From contig FLQS01000014.1 of the NCBI GenBank assembly GCA_900078375.1, positions 45,953-109,952 of the forward strand: 64,000 nucleotides of DNA, in the 5' to 3' direction. The notes beneath the pieces were generated by a model. It ran no database searches and had not been told where the DNA came from. It saw only the letters and a list, made by a program, of their open reading frames with translations. The stretch is from an uncultured Mycobacterium sp. (GTDB lineage Bacteria > Actinomycetota > Actinomycetes > Mycobacteriales > Mycobacteriaceae). Below, in pieces: positions 9,483 to 17,562 of this stretch; the first letter of the stretch is position 1, and every line of letters starts with the position of its first letter. The translations under genes were made by a program, and so were the position numbers.

Positions 9483-11249
9483 TTGAGCACTCCGTCGCGC
9501 TGGCCGATCGGCCTGCGCGCGGCGATCAGCACCGCGATTCCCGTCACGACGGGCTGGGCAGCCGGGGCGATGGGCTCCGGACTGATTGCCACCCTGGGAG
9601 CGTTCACCTCCCGGTTCGGCGGCGACCGGCCGTACGCCAACCGTGGCATCGAGCTGGCCACAGTCGCGGTGTCGCTGGCAGCAGCGGTCGCGCTGGGCGC
9701 CTGGTCGGCGCAGGTGCCGTGGGTCGGCGTCGTGACGGTGTCGCTGGTCGCGGTCGCGGCGGTGTGGCTGTGCAATGCCCTGGCCGTCGGACCGCCTGGG
9801 GCGTACGTGTTCGTGGTGGCCTGTGCGGCCGGTATCGGTGTCTCGGCAGCGCAGGCGGCGCCGTGGACGATCGGGGTGCTGGTGCTGGCGGGCGGGGCGG
9901 TCGCCTGGCTGGTGCAGATGGCCGGCGCCCTGGTTGGATTCCGCCGGCCCGAGCGTGCCGCGGTCGCGGCCGCCGCCGAGGCCGTCGCCGGCTACATCGA
10001 GGCCGCCAACTCCCCGCAGGAACGGGCGGCCCGCCACCGCGCGGCCAGTGCGCTGCACAGGTCGTGGAGGGTCCTGGTCAACTATCAGCCGCTGCCGGCG
10101 CCACAGGGCAGCGTCCTGCACCGGCTGCGCGCCGCCAACCACGCGGTGCACGTCCTGTTCACTGCGGCGGTGACCGCCACCGCGCAAGGCGCCGCCCCGG
10201 CCGCGGAGTCGGCCGAGCAGGCCCGTCGGCTCGGTGCGCTGCAGTTGACACCGGAAACCGTCGCGACCCGGGCGGCCGACCGGATCCCGCTGGGCAGCCC
10301 GCCTGTGGTGACCGTGCTGCGCCGCGCCGTCAGCCCCGGCTCGCACGTCCGCCACATCATGGCGCGGGTCGCCATCGGGGTGCCGCTGGCCGGTGTCGCG
10401 GCGATGGCGCTAGGCGTCGACCACGCGTACTGGGCGATGGCGGCCGCGCTGCTGGTGCTGCATCAGGGCACCGACCGCAGCCGCACCTTGCGCCGCGGCA
10501 CCGAGCGGCTGCTGGGCACCTGGGTCGGCCTCGGACTGGCCGGGGCGATCCTGTCGCTGCATCCCCACGACCTGTGGCTGGTGCTGCTGCTGGCCCTGCT
10601 GAATTTGGTCATCGAGCTACTGGTGGTCCGGAATTACACGCTGGCAACGGTTTTCATCACCACAACAGCGCTGACGATTTCGTCGGGAACCCACACGGTC
10701 GACATCGGCCATCTGCTGCTGGCCCGCGGTATCGACACCCTGATCGGCTGCGCGGTCGGTGTGGTGGTCTATCTGGTGGCGGCCCGCTGGCAGGAGTCCA
10801 CCCGACTGACCGACGCCATCGGGCGCGCGCTCGAGGCGGCCGCCAACGTCTTCGGATACATCGCCGCCGGCGACACCGCCGGGCTGGCCGCCCGTGCGGC
10901 CCGGCGAGACCTGCAGGTCGCCGCGATCGGGCTGATGGAAGCCGACGAGGCAATGCTGGCTGGCTCGCCGCGCCACCGGGCGATCGCCGAACAGTTGTTG
11001 CCCGCAGTCGCGGCCACCGAGCAGCTGGCCTACCGAACGATCGCGGCCTGCTGGAGCGTCGAGCACCGGACCGACGGCGTCGAGTTCGGCCGGTCGCTGT
11101 TCGACGGCCGCCCCGCCGAACCGGACGTCCGGGCGCTGCAGGCGTTGGCAGCCGCGGTTCGCAGCGGGGACGCACCGCCCGACCCGGGCGATCCCCCGCC
11201 GTTTCTGGCCGACGTGATCACCCAGCTACGCCGAGCGTTGGACCGCTAG
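9483..11249 (+). CDS. FUSC-family inner-membrane protein (aromatic/weak-acid exporter-like)
   Basis: 588 residues from a TTG start 4 bases after the CDF stop, so the two genes are probably co-transcribed. It has two hydrophobic halves, about residues 10-155 and 290-425. Each has several helices, and they are separated by a soluble helical linker rich in Ala and Arg. The second half contains AYWAMAAALLVLHQGTDRSRTLRRGTERLLGTWVG, the FUSC signature (RxxxRxxGTxxG). The family (AaeB/YccS/FusB-like) is linked to export of aromatic or fusaric acid-like compounds and envelope stress. The actual substrate is unknown. The stop lies inside the hairpin at 11246-11268. Confidence 0.85.
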   Translation: MSTPSRWPIGLRAAISTAIPVTTGWAAGAMGSGLIATLGAFTSRFGGDRPYANRGIELATVAVSLAAAVALGAWSAQVPWVGVVTVSLVAVAAVWLCNALAVGPPGAYVFVVACAAGIGVSAAQAAPWTIGVLVLAGGAVAWLVQMAGALVGFRRPERAAVAAAAEAVAGYIEAANSPQERAARHRAASALHRSWRVLVNYQPLPAPQGSVLHRLRAANHAVHVLFTAAVTATAQGAAPAAESAEQARRLGALQLTPETVATRAADRIPLGSPPVVTVLRRAVSPGSHVRHIMARVAIGVPLAGVAAMALGVDHAYWAMAAALLVLHQGTDRSRTLRRGTERLLGTWVGLGLAGAILSLHPHDLWLVLLLALLNLVIELLVVRNYTLATVFITTTALTISSGTHTVDIGHLLLARGIDTLIGCAVGVVVYLVAARWQESTRLTDAIGRALEAAANVFGYIAAGDTAGLAARAARRDLQVAAIGLMEADEAMLAGSPRHRAIAEQLLPAVAATEQLAYRTIAACWSVEHRTDGVEFGRSLFDGRPAEPDVRALQALAAAVRSGDAPPDPGDPPPFLADVITQLRRALDR

Positions 11250-11268
11250 GCCGGCTTGTCCGGCCTAG
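11246..11268. terminator. Bidirectional hairpin containing both convergent stop codons
   Basis: Perfect 9-base arms CTAGGCCGG (11246-11254) and CCGGCCTAG (11260-11268) surround a 5-base loop. The left arm contains the FUSC stop TAG and the right arm contains the stop of the convergent DUF3151 gene, also TAG. Confidence 0.65.
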
Positions 11269-11681
11269 GCCAGCCCGAGTTCGACCCGGGCAGCCGGGTC
11301 ACAGTCGTCGAGCAGATCGAGGCAACGGGCGAACTCATCGGTCTCCCCGATCGTGTCGGCCGCGCGTGCCAGCGCCGCCACACAGCGCAGGAACCCGCGG
11401 TTCGGCTCGTGGCGATACGGGACGGGACCGAAGCCCTTCCAGCCGTTGCGGCGCAGCTGGTCCAAGCCGCGGTGATAACCGGTCCGGGCGTAGGCATACG
11501 CGGTGACCGCCTTGTCGTCGGCCAGCGCTTCCTCGGCCAGGACGGCCCACGCCACCGATGCAGTCGGGTGAGCGGCCGCCACGATCGCCGGTTTCTCACC
11601 GGCCAGGAGCTCGGCTTCGGCCTCAATATCACCGGGCAGCAGCACGGGCGGAGGGCCCAGAAGATCACCAAACGATGTCAT
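11265..11681 (-). CDS. DUF3151 family protein (Rv0360c-like)
   Basis: 138 residues, soluble, ATG start. The protein is mostly helical, with a tetratricopeptide-like run of Ala and aromatic residues: SVAWAVLAEEALADDKAVTAYAYARTGYHRGLDQLRRNGWKGFGPVPYRHEPNRGF. The last part, WKGFGPVPYxHxPNRGFLR, is the diagnostic block of the actinobacterial DUF3151 family. Function unknown. Its position next to fba and a membrane protein is conserved in mycobacteria as I recall. Confidence 0.87.
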   Translation of the reverse strand: MTSFGDLLGPPPVLLPGDIEAEAELLAGEKPAIVAAAHPTASVAWAVLAEEALADDKAVTAYAYARTGYHRGLDQLRRNGWKGFGPVPYRHEPNRGFLRCVAALARAADTIGETDEFARCLDLLDDCDPAARVELGLA

Positions 11682-11772
11682 TGCCCCATTGTGCCGGTGC
11701 CACCGTCAGCAGATGGTCATACCCACCCGTTAGGGTCGAAGCACCAGCACTTCAGGAGGACGGCAGCACCCC

Positions 11773-12504
11773 ATGTCGAACCCATCCGGGCCCGACCCCG
11801 ACGACGCGACCAACCCCGTCGTCGGAAGAGACGACGAGCAGCCAACCCAGGAGACCGACGCGGCCACCGAGGCGATCGGGGCTGCCGACCCAGAGCCCGA
11901 ACGTCGTTACACCGCACCGGGATTCGATGCGGGGTCGACGCAGATCATCGACCGCACGCCAGACGCCGAGACCGAGATCTTCTCCACACCCACCGAGGTC
12001 TTCGCGGTCTCGGGGCCGCCACGGACCGGTCCGCAGGCCATTCCGGCACGACCGGTCGCGACACGCCGGCGCAGCTGGGCCCTGGTGCTCGCAGTGATCG
12101 CCGTCATCGCGGCGCTGGCCGCGGTGGCAGTCCTGGCCACCTTCCTGCTCACCCGCGACGATTCCGCCAAGGCGACGCAGGAGGACATGGTCCGCTCGAC
12201 CATCCAGAGCTTCGATGCAGCTGTGCAAAACGGTGACCTGGCCGCCCTGCGCGGCATCACCTGCGGCCAGACCAGGGACAGCTACGTCAAGTACGACGAC
12301 CAGGCCTGGTCGGACACCCACGCGCGGGTGGCCGCGGCCCGGCAGTACCCGGTGGTGGCCAGCATCGACGAGGTCGTCGTCAACGGCGACCATGCCGAGG
12401 CCAACGTCACCTCGTTCATGGCCTTCGATCCGGCCACCCGGTCCACCCGCAGTTTCGACCTGCAGTTCCGGGACAACCAGTGGAAGATCTGCCAGGCGTC
12501 CTAG
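11773..12504 (+). CDS. Single-pass membrane protein with extracytoplasmic NTF2-like domain (Rv0361-like)
   Basis: 243 residues. The first ~95 are acidic and disordered, with Thr/Glu/Pro-rich repeats (TEIFSTPTEVFAV). A basic RRRS motif leads into one hydrophobic helix at about 101-127. The extracytoplasmic 115 residues resemble the DUF4878/NTF2-like fold common in mycobacterial membrane proteins (helix DMVRSTIQSFDAAVQNGDLAALRGITCG, then strands ending FRDNQWKICQAS) with a possible disulfide. The ATG is 13 bases after AGGAGG (11754-11759), a long spacing. A TAGGGT -10 is at 11731-11736. Role unknown. Confidence 0.8.
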   Translation: MSNPSGPDPDDATNPVVGRDDEQPTQETDAATEAIGAADPEPERRYTAPGFDAGSTQIIDRTPDAETEIFSTPTEVFAVSGPPRTGPQAIPARPVATRRRSWALVLAVIAVIAALAAVAVLATFLLTRDDSAKATQEDMVRSTIQSFDAAVQNGDLAALRGITCGQTRDSYVKYDDQAWSDTHARVAAARQYPVVASIDEVVVNGDHAEANVTSFMAFDPATRSTRSFDLQFRDNQWKICQAS

Positions 12505-12523
12505 CCTCCGAGCCAACCCGTCG

Positions 12524-12577
12524 AGATCGACACCAGGGTCGGGCAAACGGATTGATCCGCAGCCCTGATGTCGATCT
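12524..12577. repeat. Inverted repeat between convergent genes (candidate bidirectional terminator)
   Basis: Arms 12524-12538 and 12563-12577 pair at 14 of 15 positions around a 24-base loop. The left side, CGAGATCGACACCAG from 12522, shares 14 of 15 bases with the left side of the inverted repeat at 62332-62388, so this looks like one family of elements. It occupies the gap between the Rv0361-like gene and fba. Confidence 0.55.
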
Positions 12578-12595
12578 GGCGGACGGGGGCAGAAT

Positions 12596-13633
12596 CTAGC
12601 CGGCTGACACCGAACGGCCCGCGCTGTGCAGGTCGTTGCAGGCCTCGACGACGCGCTCGGACATGGAGGCCTCAGCCTTCTTCAGGTAGCTGCGCGGGTC
12701 GTAGACCTTCTTGTTGCCCACTTCGCCGTCGATCTTGAGCACACCGTCGTAGTTGGTGAACATGTGCGCCGCCAGCGGGCGGGTGAATGCGTACTGGGTG
12801 TCGGTGTCGACGTTCATCTTCACCACGCCGTACTTCAGTGAGTCCTCGATCTCCGACTTCAGCGAGCCCGAGCCGCCGTGGAACACGAAGTCGAACGGCT
12901 TGGAACCCTCGGCCAGACCCAGCTTGGCGACGGCGACCTTCTGGCCCTCGGCCAGCACCTCGGGCTTGAGCTTGACGTTGCCCGGCTTGTAGACGCCGTG
13001 CACGTTGCCGAACGTCGCGGCCAGCAGGTACTTGCCGTGCTCGCCGACGCCGAGGGCCTCGATGGTCTTCTCGAAGTCCTCCGACGTGGTGTAGAGCTTG
13101 TCGTTGATCTCGGCCTCGACGCCGTCCTCTTCGCCGCCGACCACGCCGATCTCGATTTCGAGGATGATCTTGGCCGCGGCCGCCTGCTTCAACAGCTCCT
13201 GGGCGATCGACAGGTTTTCGTCGATCGGGACCGCCGAGCCGTCCCACATGTGCGACTGGAACAGCGGGTTGGCACCCTTGGCCACCCGCTCGGCAGAGAT
13301 GGCCAGCAGCGGACGCACATAGGTGTCGAGCTTGTCCTTGGGACAGTGATCGGTGTGTAGCGCCACGGTGATCGGATACCGAGCCGCGACGATGTGGGCG
13401 AACTCCGCCAGCGCCACCGCCCCGGTGACCATGTCCTTCACACCGAGTCCGGAAGCGAATTCGGCTCCGCCAGTGGAGAATTGGATGATGCCGTCACTGC
13501 CGGCGTCGGCGAAACCCTTGATGGCCGCGTTGACGCTCTCCGAGCCGACGCAGTTGATCGCCGGGAATGCGAACGAGTGCTCCTTGGCGCGGCCCAGCAT
13601 CTCCGCATAGACCTCGGGCGTTGCGATGGGCAT
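12596..13633 (-). CDS. fba: Class II fructose-1,6-bisphosphate aldolase
   Basis: 345 residues. The zinc-dependent enzyme interconverts fructose-1,6-bisphosphate with DHAP and glyceraldehyde-3-phosphate in glycolysis and gluconeogenesis. Visible motifs are the metal-binding HTDHCPKDK block near residue 95, FQSHMWDGSAVPIDENL, GVVGGEEDGVEAE, ATFGNVHGVYKPG (zinc His) and FHGGSGS (phosphate loop). The ATG has a GAGAGGAAG ribosome-binding site just upstream. It is usually essential in mycobacteria. It is divergent from the DedA gene. Confidence 0.98.
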   Translation of the reverse strand: MPIATPEVYAEMLGRAKEHSFAFPAINCVGSESVNAAIKGFADAGSDGIIQFSTGGAEFASGLGVKDMVTGAVALAEFAHIVAARYPITVALHTDHCPKDKLDTYVRPLLAISAERVAKGANPLFQSHMWDGSAVPIDENLSIAQELLKQAAAAKIILEIEIGVVGGEEDGVEAEINDKLYTTSEDFEKTIEALGVGEHGKYLLAATFGNVHGVYKPGNVKLKPEVLAEGQKVAVAKLGLAEGSKPFDFVFHGGSGSLKSEIEDSLKYGVVKMNVDTDTQYAFTRPLAAHMFTNYDGVLKIDGEVGNKKVYDPRSYLKKAEASMSERVVEACNDLHSAGRSVSAG

Positions 13634-13734
13634 GGCACTTCCTCTCGACTCTGGCGCTGAATGGAGTCAGTATGTCAAGAAGCCCACCGACTGGCACGGG
13701 GCGCTGACAACTACCACCGGTACCCTTGGGCGTC

Positions 13735-14415
13735 GTGACCACCACCACCCTGGCGCTCATGCCGGACTTTCTCGACCCGCTCAAGCTCATCGAGCAGTTC
13801 GGCACCTGGGCGCTGGTCGGCATTCTGGTCGTCGTCTTCATCGAGTCGGGCGTGCTGTTTCCCGTGCTACCCGGTGACACGCTGCTCTTCGTGGCGGGCA
13901 TGCTCGCGGCAGGCACCGCCGCGCAGGGCGCCGACGTGAGCGCATCTTTCCAGCTCTGGCAGCTGCTGGTGTTCATCCCCATCGCCGCGATCCTCGGCGG
14001 ACAGGTGGGCTACTTCGTGGGCCGCTTCCTCGGGACGGCGATGTTCAAGCCGAACGCGCGGATCCTCAAACAGCGCTACCTGGACGAGGCCCACATCTTC
14101 TTCGAGCAGCGCGGGCCCTTCGCGATCGTGCTCGCGCGGTTCGTTCCGATCGTGCGGACGTTGGCTCCGATCATCGCGGGTGCGGCGAAGATGAAATACG
14201 GGGTCTTCACGCTGTACAACGTCATCGGCGCGATCCTGTGGGGTGTCGGCCTGACACTGCTGGGCTATGGGCTGGGCCAGTTCCAGATCGTCCAGAAACT
14301 GCTCGAGCCGATCTTCATCCTCATCGCGGTCGCGTCAATCTCCCCGATGATTTGGGAGTGGTACAAGCGCCGCAAAGCCGCCAAGGCCGCGACGGACCCG
14401 GTTACCGAGTCGTAA
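13735..14415 (+). CDS. DedA/SNARE-associated family membrane protein (Rv0364-like)
   Basis: 226 residues from the GTG at 13735. A TTG at 13726 is in frame, but the GTG sits 8 bases after a -10 box (TACCCT, 13721-13726), consistent with leaderless initiation. DedA hallmarks are an N-terminal re-entrant region IESGVLFPVLPGDTLLF, GGQVGYFVGRFLG, and the basic motif FFEQRGPFAIVLARFVPIVRTLAPIIAGAAKM. DedA proteins are proposed polyprenyl-phosphate or phospholipid transporters (flippases) dependent on proton motive force. The C-terminus is basic and cytoplasmic. Confidence 0.9.
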   Translation: MTTTTLALMPDFLDPLKLIEQFGTWALVGILVVVFIESGVLFPVLPGDTLLFVAGMLAAGTAAQGADVSASFQLWQLLVFIPIAAILGGQVGYFVGRFLGTAMFKPNARILKQRYLDEAHIFFEQRGPFAIVLARFVPIVRTLAPIIAGAAKMKYGVFTLYNVIGAILWGVGLTLLGYGLGQFQIVQKLLEPIFILIAVASISPMIWEWYKRRKAAKAATDPVTES

Positions 14416-14421
14416 ACGTTT

Positions 14422-14439
14422 GCCCGCGCTATCGCGGGC
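14422..14439 (+). terminator. Terminator hairpin after the DedA gene
   Basis: GCCCGCG (14422-14428) and CGCGGGC (14433-14439) form a perfect 7-base stem with a CTAT loop, starting 6 bases past the DedA stop. Confidence 0.65.
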
Positions 14440-14554
14440 CATCATCGCTTGAAGAGCACCTGACCGGTCGGCCCAGCACCTTGCCAGCCAGCACACAGCA
14501 GTCCTCACAGCAATGGCCGATAGTTTGCGCTGATCGCGTGAAAGGTCACAGCAA

Positions 14555-14791
14555 ATGGTAAAGATCGTCTTCAGTGGACTCATAGCTTCGGCGGGTATCG
14601 GCCTGGCGGCATTGTTCGGCGGAATCGGCGTAGCCTCCGGCGGCAGCCCGACGACGACGTTTGCCATCCAGGACGGCGACAGCGGCGTTGGCGGTGCGGC
14701 AATCGACTCCGACGGCACCCAGGGTGACTACAAGGCGGCCGTGGACGGGTCGATGAACGGCCCGTTGATGGTCGCCAAGCCGCAGACCTAA
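14555..14791 (+). CDS. Small exported or membrane-anchored hypothetical protein
   Basis: 78 residues. The N-terminus is a lysine followed by a hydrophobic run (about residues 4-28), rich in Gly and Ala, which could be a signal peptide or anchor. The rest is Gly/Asp-rich (IQDGDSGVGGAAIDSDGTQGDY) and may be secreted. AAAGG at 14541-14545 is a plausible ribosome-binding site and TAGTTT at 14521-14526 a -10. It ends 5 bases before the convergent coxE stop. No family recognised. Confidence 0.6.
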   Translation: MVKIVFSGLIASAGIGLAALFGGIGVASGGSPTTTFAIQDGDSGVGGAAIDSDGTQGDYKAAVDGSMNGPLMVAKPQT

Positions 14792-14796
14792 GACGG

Positions 14797-15990
14797 CTAC
14801 AGCCGCGCCAGCGCGGCGAACAGCTCCTGCAGCCCGCTCAGTGAGTGGGCGGGTGCGAACACGTCGCAGTAGGGCAGCGCGGCGGCCATCGAACCGGCCA
14901 GCGGCTGGAAGCCTGGTGCTGCCGCGCGGGGGTTGAGCCAAACCAGATGGGCGGCACGGCGTTTGAGCCGGGTCAGGGCGCGCTCGAGGATCTCGGGCGG
15001 GTCGCTGTCCCAGCCGTCGGAGGCGATCATCACCACCGCACCGCGAAGCGCGGCGCCGTGCGGGGCTGCCAGCAACTCGGCGATCGAGCCGCCCAGGTGG
15101 GTGCCGCCGTAACGATCGGTGACCTTCGCATTGGCTTTGGTTAGTGCGATCTCCGGCGAGCGGTGGGCCATGACCGCAGTCAACCGCGTCAGCGTGGTCG
15201 AGAACGCGAACACTTCGGGATGAAAACCCGCCTGGCGCAACGCCGTAGCTCGCATGAGGTGCAGATAGATCGCCGCGTACGGCTGCATCGAACGGCTGAC
15301 GTCGCAGACCAACACCAGCCGGCGCCGCCGTCGTCGAGGCCGGGTCCTGGCCAGCACCACCGGTTCCCACCCGGTCGTCCGGGCGCCCCGCATGGTGGCG
15401 CGCAGGTCGATCCGCTTACCGTGCCGGTTGGTTTCGGTGCGCAGCGTGCGCCGCATCGGCCAGAGCGCGACGGCTTGTTCCAGCCAGGTTCCGATCAGGC
15501 GCAGGTCGGCGTCGTCGAATTCCTCGAAGGGTTCCTCCGCACGCGCCACGATCCGGCTGGGTAGCACGTCCGGAATCGCGGCCGCCTCGCCGAGCGGGTC
15601 GGCAGTGCGCAGTGACGGCGGACGGGTGGTCCAGGGCAACCCGCCGGCCTGCGGGCCGTTGCCGTCACGGTGCCCGGCCGCGGGAACCGGGCTGGCGGCC
15701 ACGCCACGCTGGGCTCGCAGCGTGATCGGGTCGACCGGTAGGACGGCGTCGGCGAACACCGCCGCGAAGACGGCGTCGAAGGCCGGCAGGTCCGCCACGC
15801 GGTTCACCAGTGCCAGGCGCGCCGCCCAGTACAGCTGGACGCGTGAGGTCGGCACCAGCTCGCGCATCGCGGCGACGAACGCCGCCGGGCCGCTGGCCGC
15901 GACGGCCACACCGCCGGCGCGCAGGCGGGCGACCAGTGCGGCCGCGAATGCGGCCAGGTCGACACCGCGCAGCAGCGCCGGTGAGGTCAC
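14797..15990 (-). CDS. coxE: VWA-domain protein CoxE-like (Rv0368c-like)
   Basis: 397 residues, GTG start overlapping the coxG stop (GTGA). The C-terminal half is a von Willebrand A-type domain. The MIDAS signature appears as LVCDVSRSMQPYAA (DxSxS, near residue 230) with a later TDRYGGTHLGGSIAEL and IASDGWDSDPPE. The N-terminal half has the CoxE/YeaD2 helical pattern. With the MoxR-type ATPase two genes upstream it forms the usual AAA+/VWA pair. In Oligotropha, CoxD and CoxE are needed to mature the Cu-S-Mo active site of CO dehydrogenase. It is the last gene of the cox operon. Confidence 0.87.
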   Translation of the reverse strand: MTSPALLRGVDLAAFAAALVARLRAGGVAVAASGPAAFVAAMRELVPTSRVQLYWAARLALVNRVADLPAFDAVFAAVFADAVLPVDPITLRAQRGVAASPVPAAGHRDGNGPQAGGLPWTTRPPSLRTADPLGEAAAIPDVLPSRIVARAEEPFEEFDDADLRLIGTWLEQAVALWPMRRTLRTETNRHGKRIDLRATMRGARTTGWEPVVLARTRPRRRRRRLVLVCDVSRSMQPYAAIYLHLMRATALRQAGFHPEVFAFSTTLTRLTAVMAHRSPEIALTKANAKVTDRYGGTHLGGSIAELLAAPHGAALRGAVVMIASDGWDSDPPEILERALTRLKRRAAHLVWLNPRAAAPGFQPLAGSMAAALPYCDVFAPAHSLSGLQELFAALARL

Positions 15991-16670
15991 TCGGTGCGCC
16001 GCCGACGCAGAAGCACGATGAGGATCAGGAGTACCAAGGCCGCCACAACCGCCGCTGCGTACTTGGTGACCGCGGTGCCGCCAGCCAGCTGCAGCAGGTC
16101 GATCGGCTCCGGCTCGGGGGCGGGCACAACACGGGGAGTCGCGGCAGGCGTAGGCGCGCCAAGGGCTTCGGCCCCCGGTGTTGCCGGTGCTGCCACGATG
16201 TCGGAGGCCGCCACTGAACTTTCCTCGCCCGCGGCCAGCTTGGCCTCCAGCGCGTCGACGAACTGTCCGAGGAGCTTCTCCGAGACCTGCTGCAGCATGC
16301 TGCTGCCGAACTGGGCCAGCTTGCCGACGATCTTCAGGTCGGTTTCGACGGTGACGCGCGTCTGGTCGCCGACCTCATGCAGCTGCAGGGTGACGACGGC
16401 CGCGGCGTTACCCGTGCCCCGTGCCTCCTTGCCCCGGCCGTCGACGACGGCCCGGTGGGTTGCCTCGTCGCGCTCCACGAAGTGCGCCTTGCCGGCGAAC
16501 TCGCTGTTCACCGGGCCCACCTTGATCTTGACCTTGCCCAGGAAATCGTCGCCTTCCTGACCGGTCAGCTGCGCGCCGGGCATCAACGGGACCACCTGCG
16601 CCATATCGCTGAGGACTTCCCAGGCCTGCGCGATCGGGACGCTGATGGTGAACTCGTTGTCGATCTTCAT
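15987..16670 (-). CDS. coxG: CoxG-like protein (SRPBCC fold) with C-terminal membrane anchor
   Basis: 227 residues. The ATG at 16670 starts the family motif MKIDNEFTISVPIAQAWEVLSDMAQVVPLMPGAQL and follows GGGAGAG. The first ~150 residues are the START/SRPBCC carbon monoxide dehydrogenase subunit G domain. An Ala/Pro-rich linker follows, then a hydrophobic helix (about 200-222) ending in RRRR, so the domain probably sits on the cytoplasmic face of the membrane. CoxG recruits CO dehydrogenase to the membrane in Oligotropha, and later work proposed that actinobacterial CoxG delivers electrons toward menaquinone. It overlaps coxE by 4 bases. Confidence 0.9.
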   Translation of the reverse strand: MKIDNEFTISVPIAQAWEVLSDMAQVVPLMPGAQLTGQEGDDFLGKVKIKVGPVNSEFAGKAHFVERDEATHRAVVDGRGKEARGTGNAAAVVTLQLHEVGDQTRVTVETDLKIVGKLAQFGSSMLQQVSEKLLGQFVDALEAKLAAGEESSVAASDIVAAPATPGAEALGAPTPAATPRVVPAPEPEPIDLLQLAGGTAVTKYAAAVVAALVLLILIVLLRRRRTE

Positions 16671-16680
16671 GGGCTCTCCC

Positions 16681-17562
16681 TTATCCGGTGGCCAGTTCAG
16701 TGCGGTACTCAGTGAACGCATCGCGCACGGCGGCGCTGTCGTCCGGGGTCTTGGCCAGTGCACTCAAGCCTGCCAGGGCGGTCGGGTCGACCAGATCACC
16801 GACCCCCAGGGTGACCAGGGCAGCGACCCAGTCGATGGTCTCGGCGACCCCGGGCGGCTTGTCCAGATCCAGGTCCCTGGCCCGGCCGACGAACTGGGTG
16901 GCATGCTCGATCAGTGGCGCCGTCGCACCGGGCACGCTGCGCCGCACGATCGCCGCCGCCCGGGCCGGCTCCGGGTAGTCGATCCAGTGGTAGAGGCAGC
17001 GACGGCGCAGCGCGTCGTGCAGGTCGCGGCTGCGGTTGGAGGTCAGGACCGTCACCGGCGGCTGCTGCGCAACGAACGTGCCGAGCTCGGGCACCGTCAC
17101 GGCCGACTCGCCGAGGAACTCCAGCAACAGCGCCTCGAATTCGTCATCGGCACGATCGATCTCGTCGATCAGCAGCACCGGCGGCGCGGGCCCGCGGTGG
17201 CGCACACAGGCCAGGATCGGCCGATCCACCAGATAGGTCTCGCTGTAGAGGTCGGACTCGTCGATCGCCGCCTCACGGGATTCGGCCAGCTTGATGGCCA
17301 GCAGCTGGCGCTGGTAGTTCCAGTCGTATAACGCCTCGGATGCGGTCAGGCCTTCGTAGCACTGCAACCGGATCAAGGGTGTATCAAGCACCGCGGCAAG
17401 GGTTTTCGCGGCTGTGGTTTTTCCTACGCCCGGCTCGCCTTCGAGCAGCAGCGGTCGTTTCAGCGCGGCGGCCAGATAGAACGCCGACGCCGTGCCCTCG
17501 TCGAGCAGATACCCGCATTCGTCGAACCGGCCGATGACGTCGTCGACGCTGGTGAACGTCAC
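16681..17562 (-). CDS. coxD: MoxR-type AAA+ ATPase CoxD-like
   Basis: 293 residues, GTG start overlapping the upstream XdhC-family stop (GTGA). Walker A is GEPGVGKT (41-48), Walker B is LLIDEID, and TSNRSRDLHDALRRRCLYHW carries the sensor 1 and arginine region. This is the MoxR subfamily, which acts with VWA proteins to insert or remodel metal cofactors. It is predicted to work with the CoxE-like protein in assembling the CO dehydrogenase active site. Confidence 0.92.
   Translation of the reverse strand: MTFTSVDDVIGRFDECGYLLDEGTASAFYLAAALKRPLLLEGEPGVGKTTAAKTLAAVLDTPLIRLQCYEGLTASEALYDWNYQRQLLAIKLAESREAAIDESDLYSETYLVDRPILACVRHRGPAPPVLLIDEIDRADDEFEALLLEFLGESAVTVPELGTFVAQQPPVTVLTSNRSRDLHDALRRRCLYHWIDYPEPARAAAIVRRSVPGATAPLIEHATQFVGRARDLDLDKPPGVAETIDWVAALVTLGVGDLVDPTALAGLSALAKTPDDSAAVRDAFTEYRTELATG

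Noticed and set aside
9719..11506. 595-residue open frame overlapping the FUSC gene
   Set aside because: Same strand, different frame, Arg/Gly-rich shadow typical of high-GC DNA. The FUSC frame has recognisable membrane motifs.
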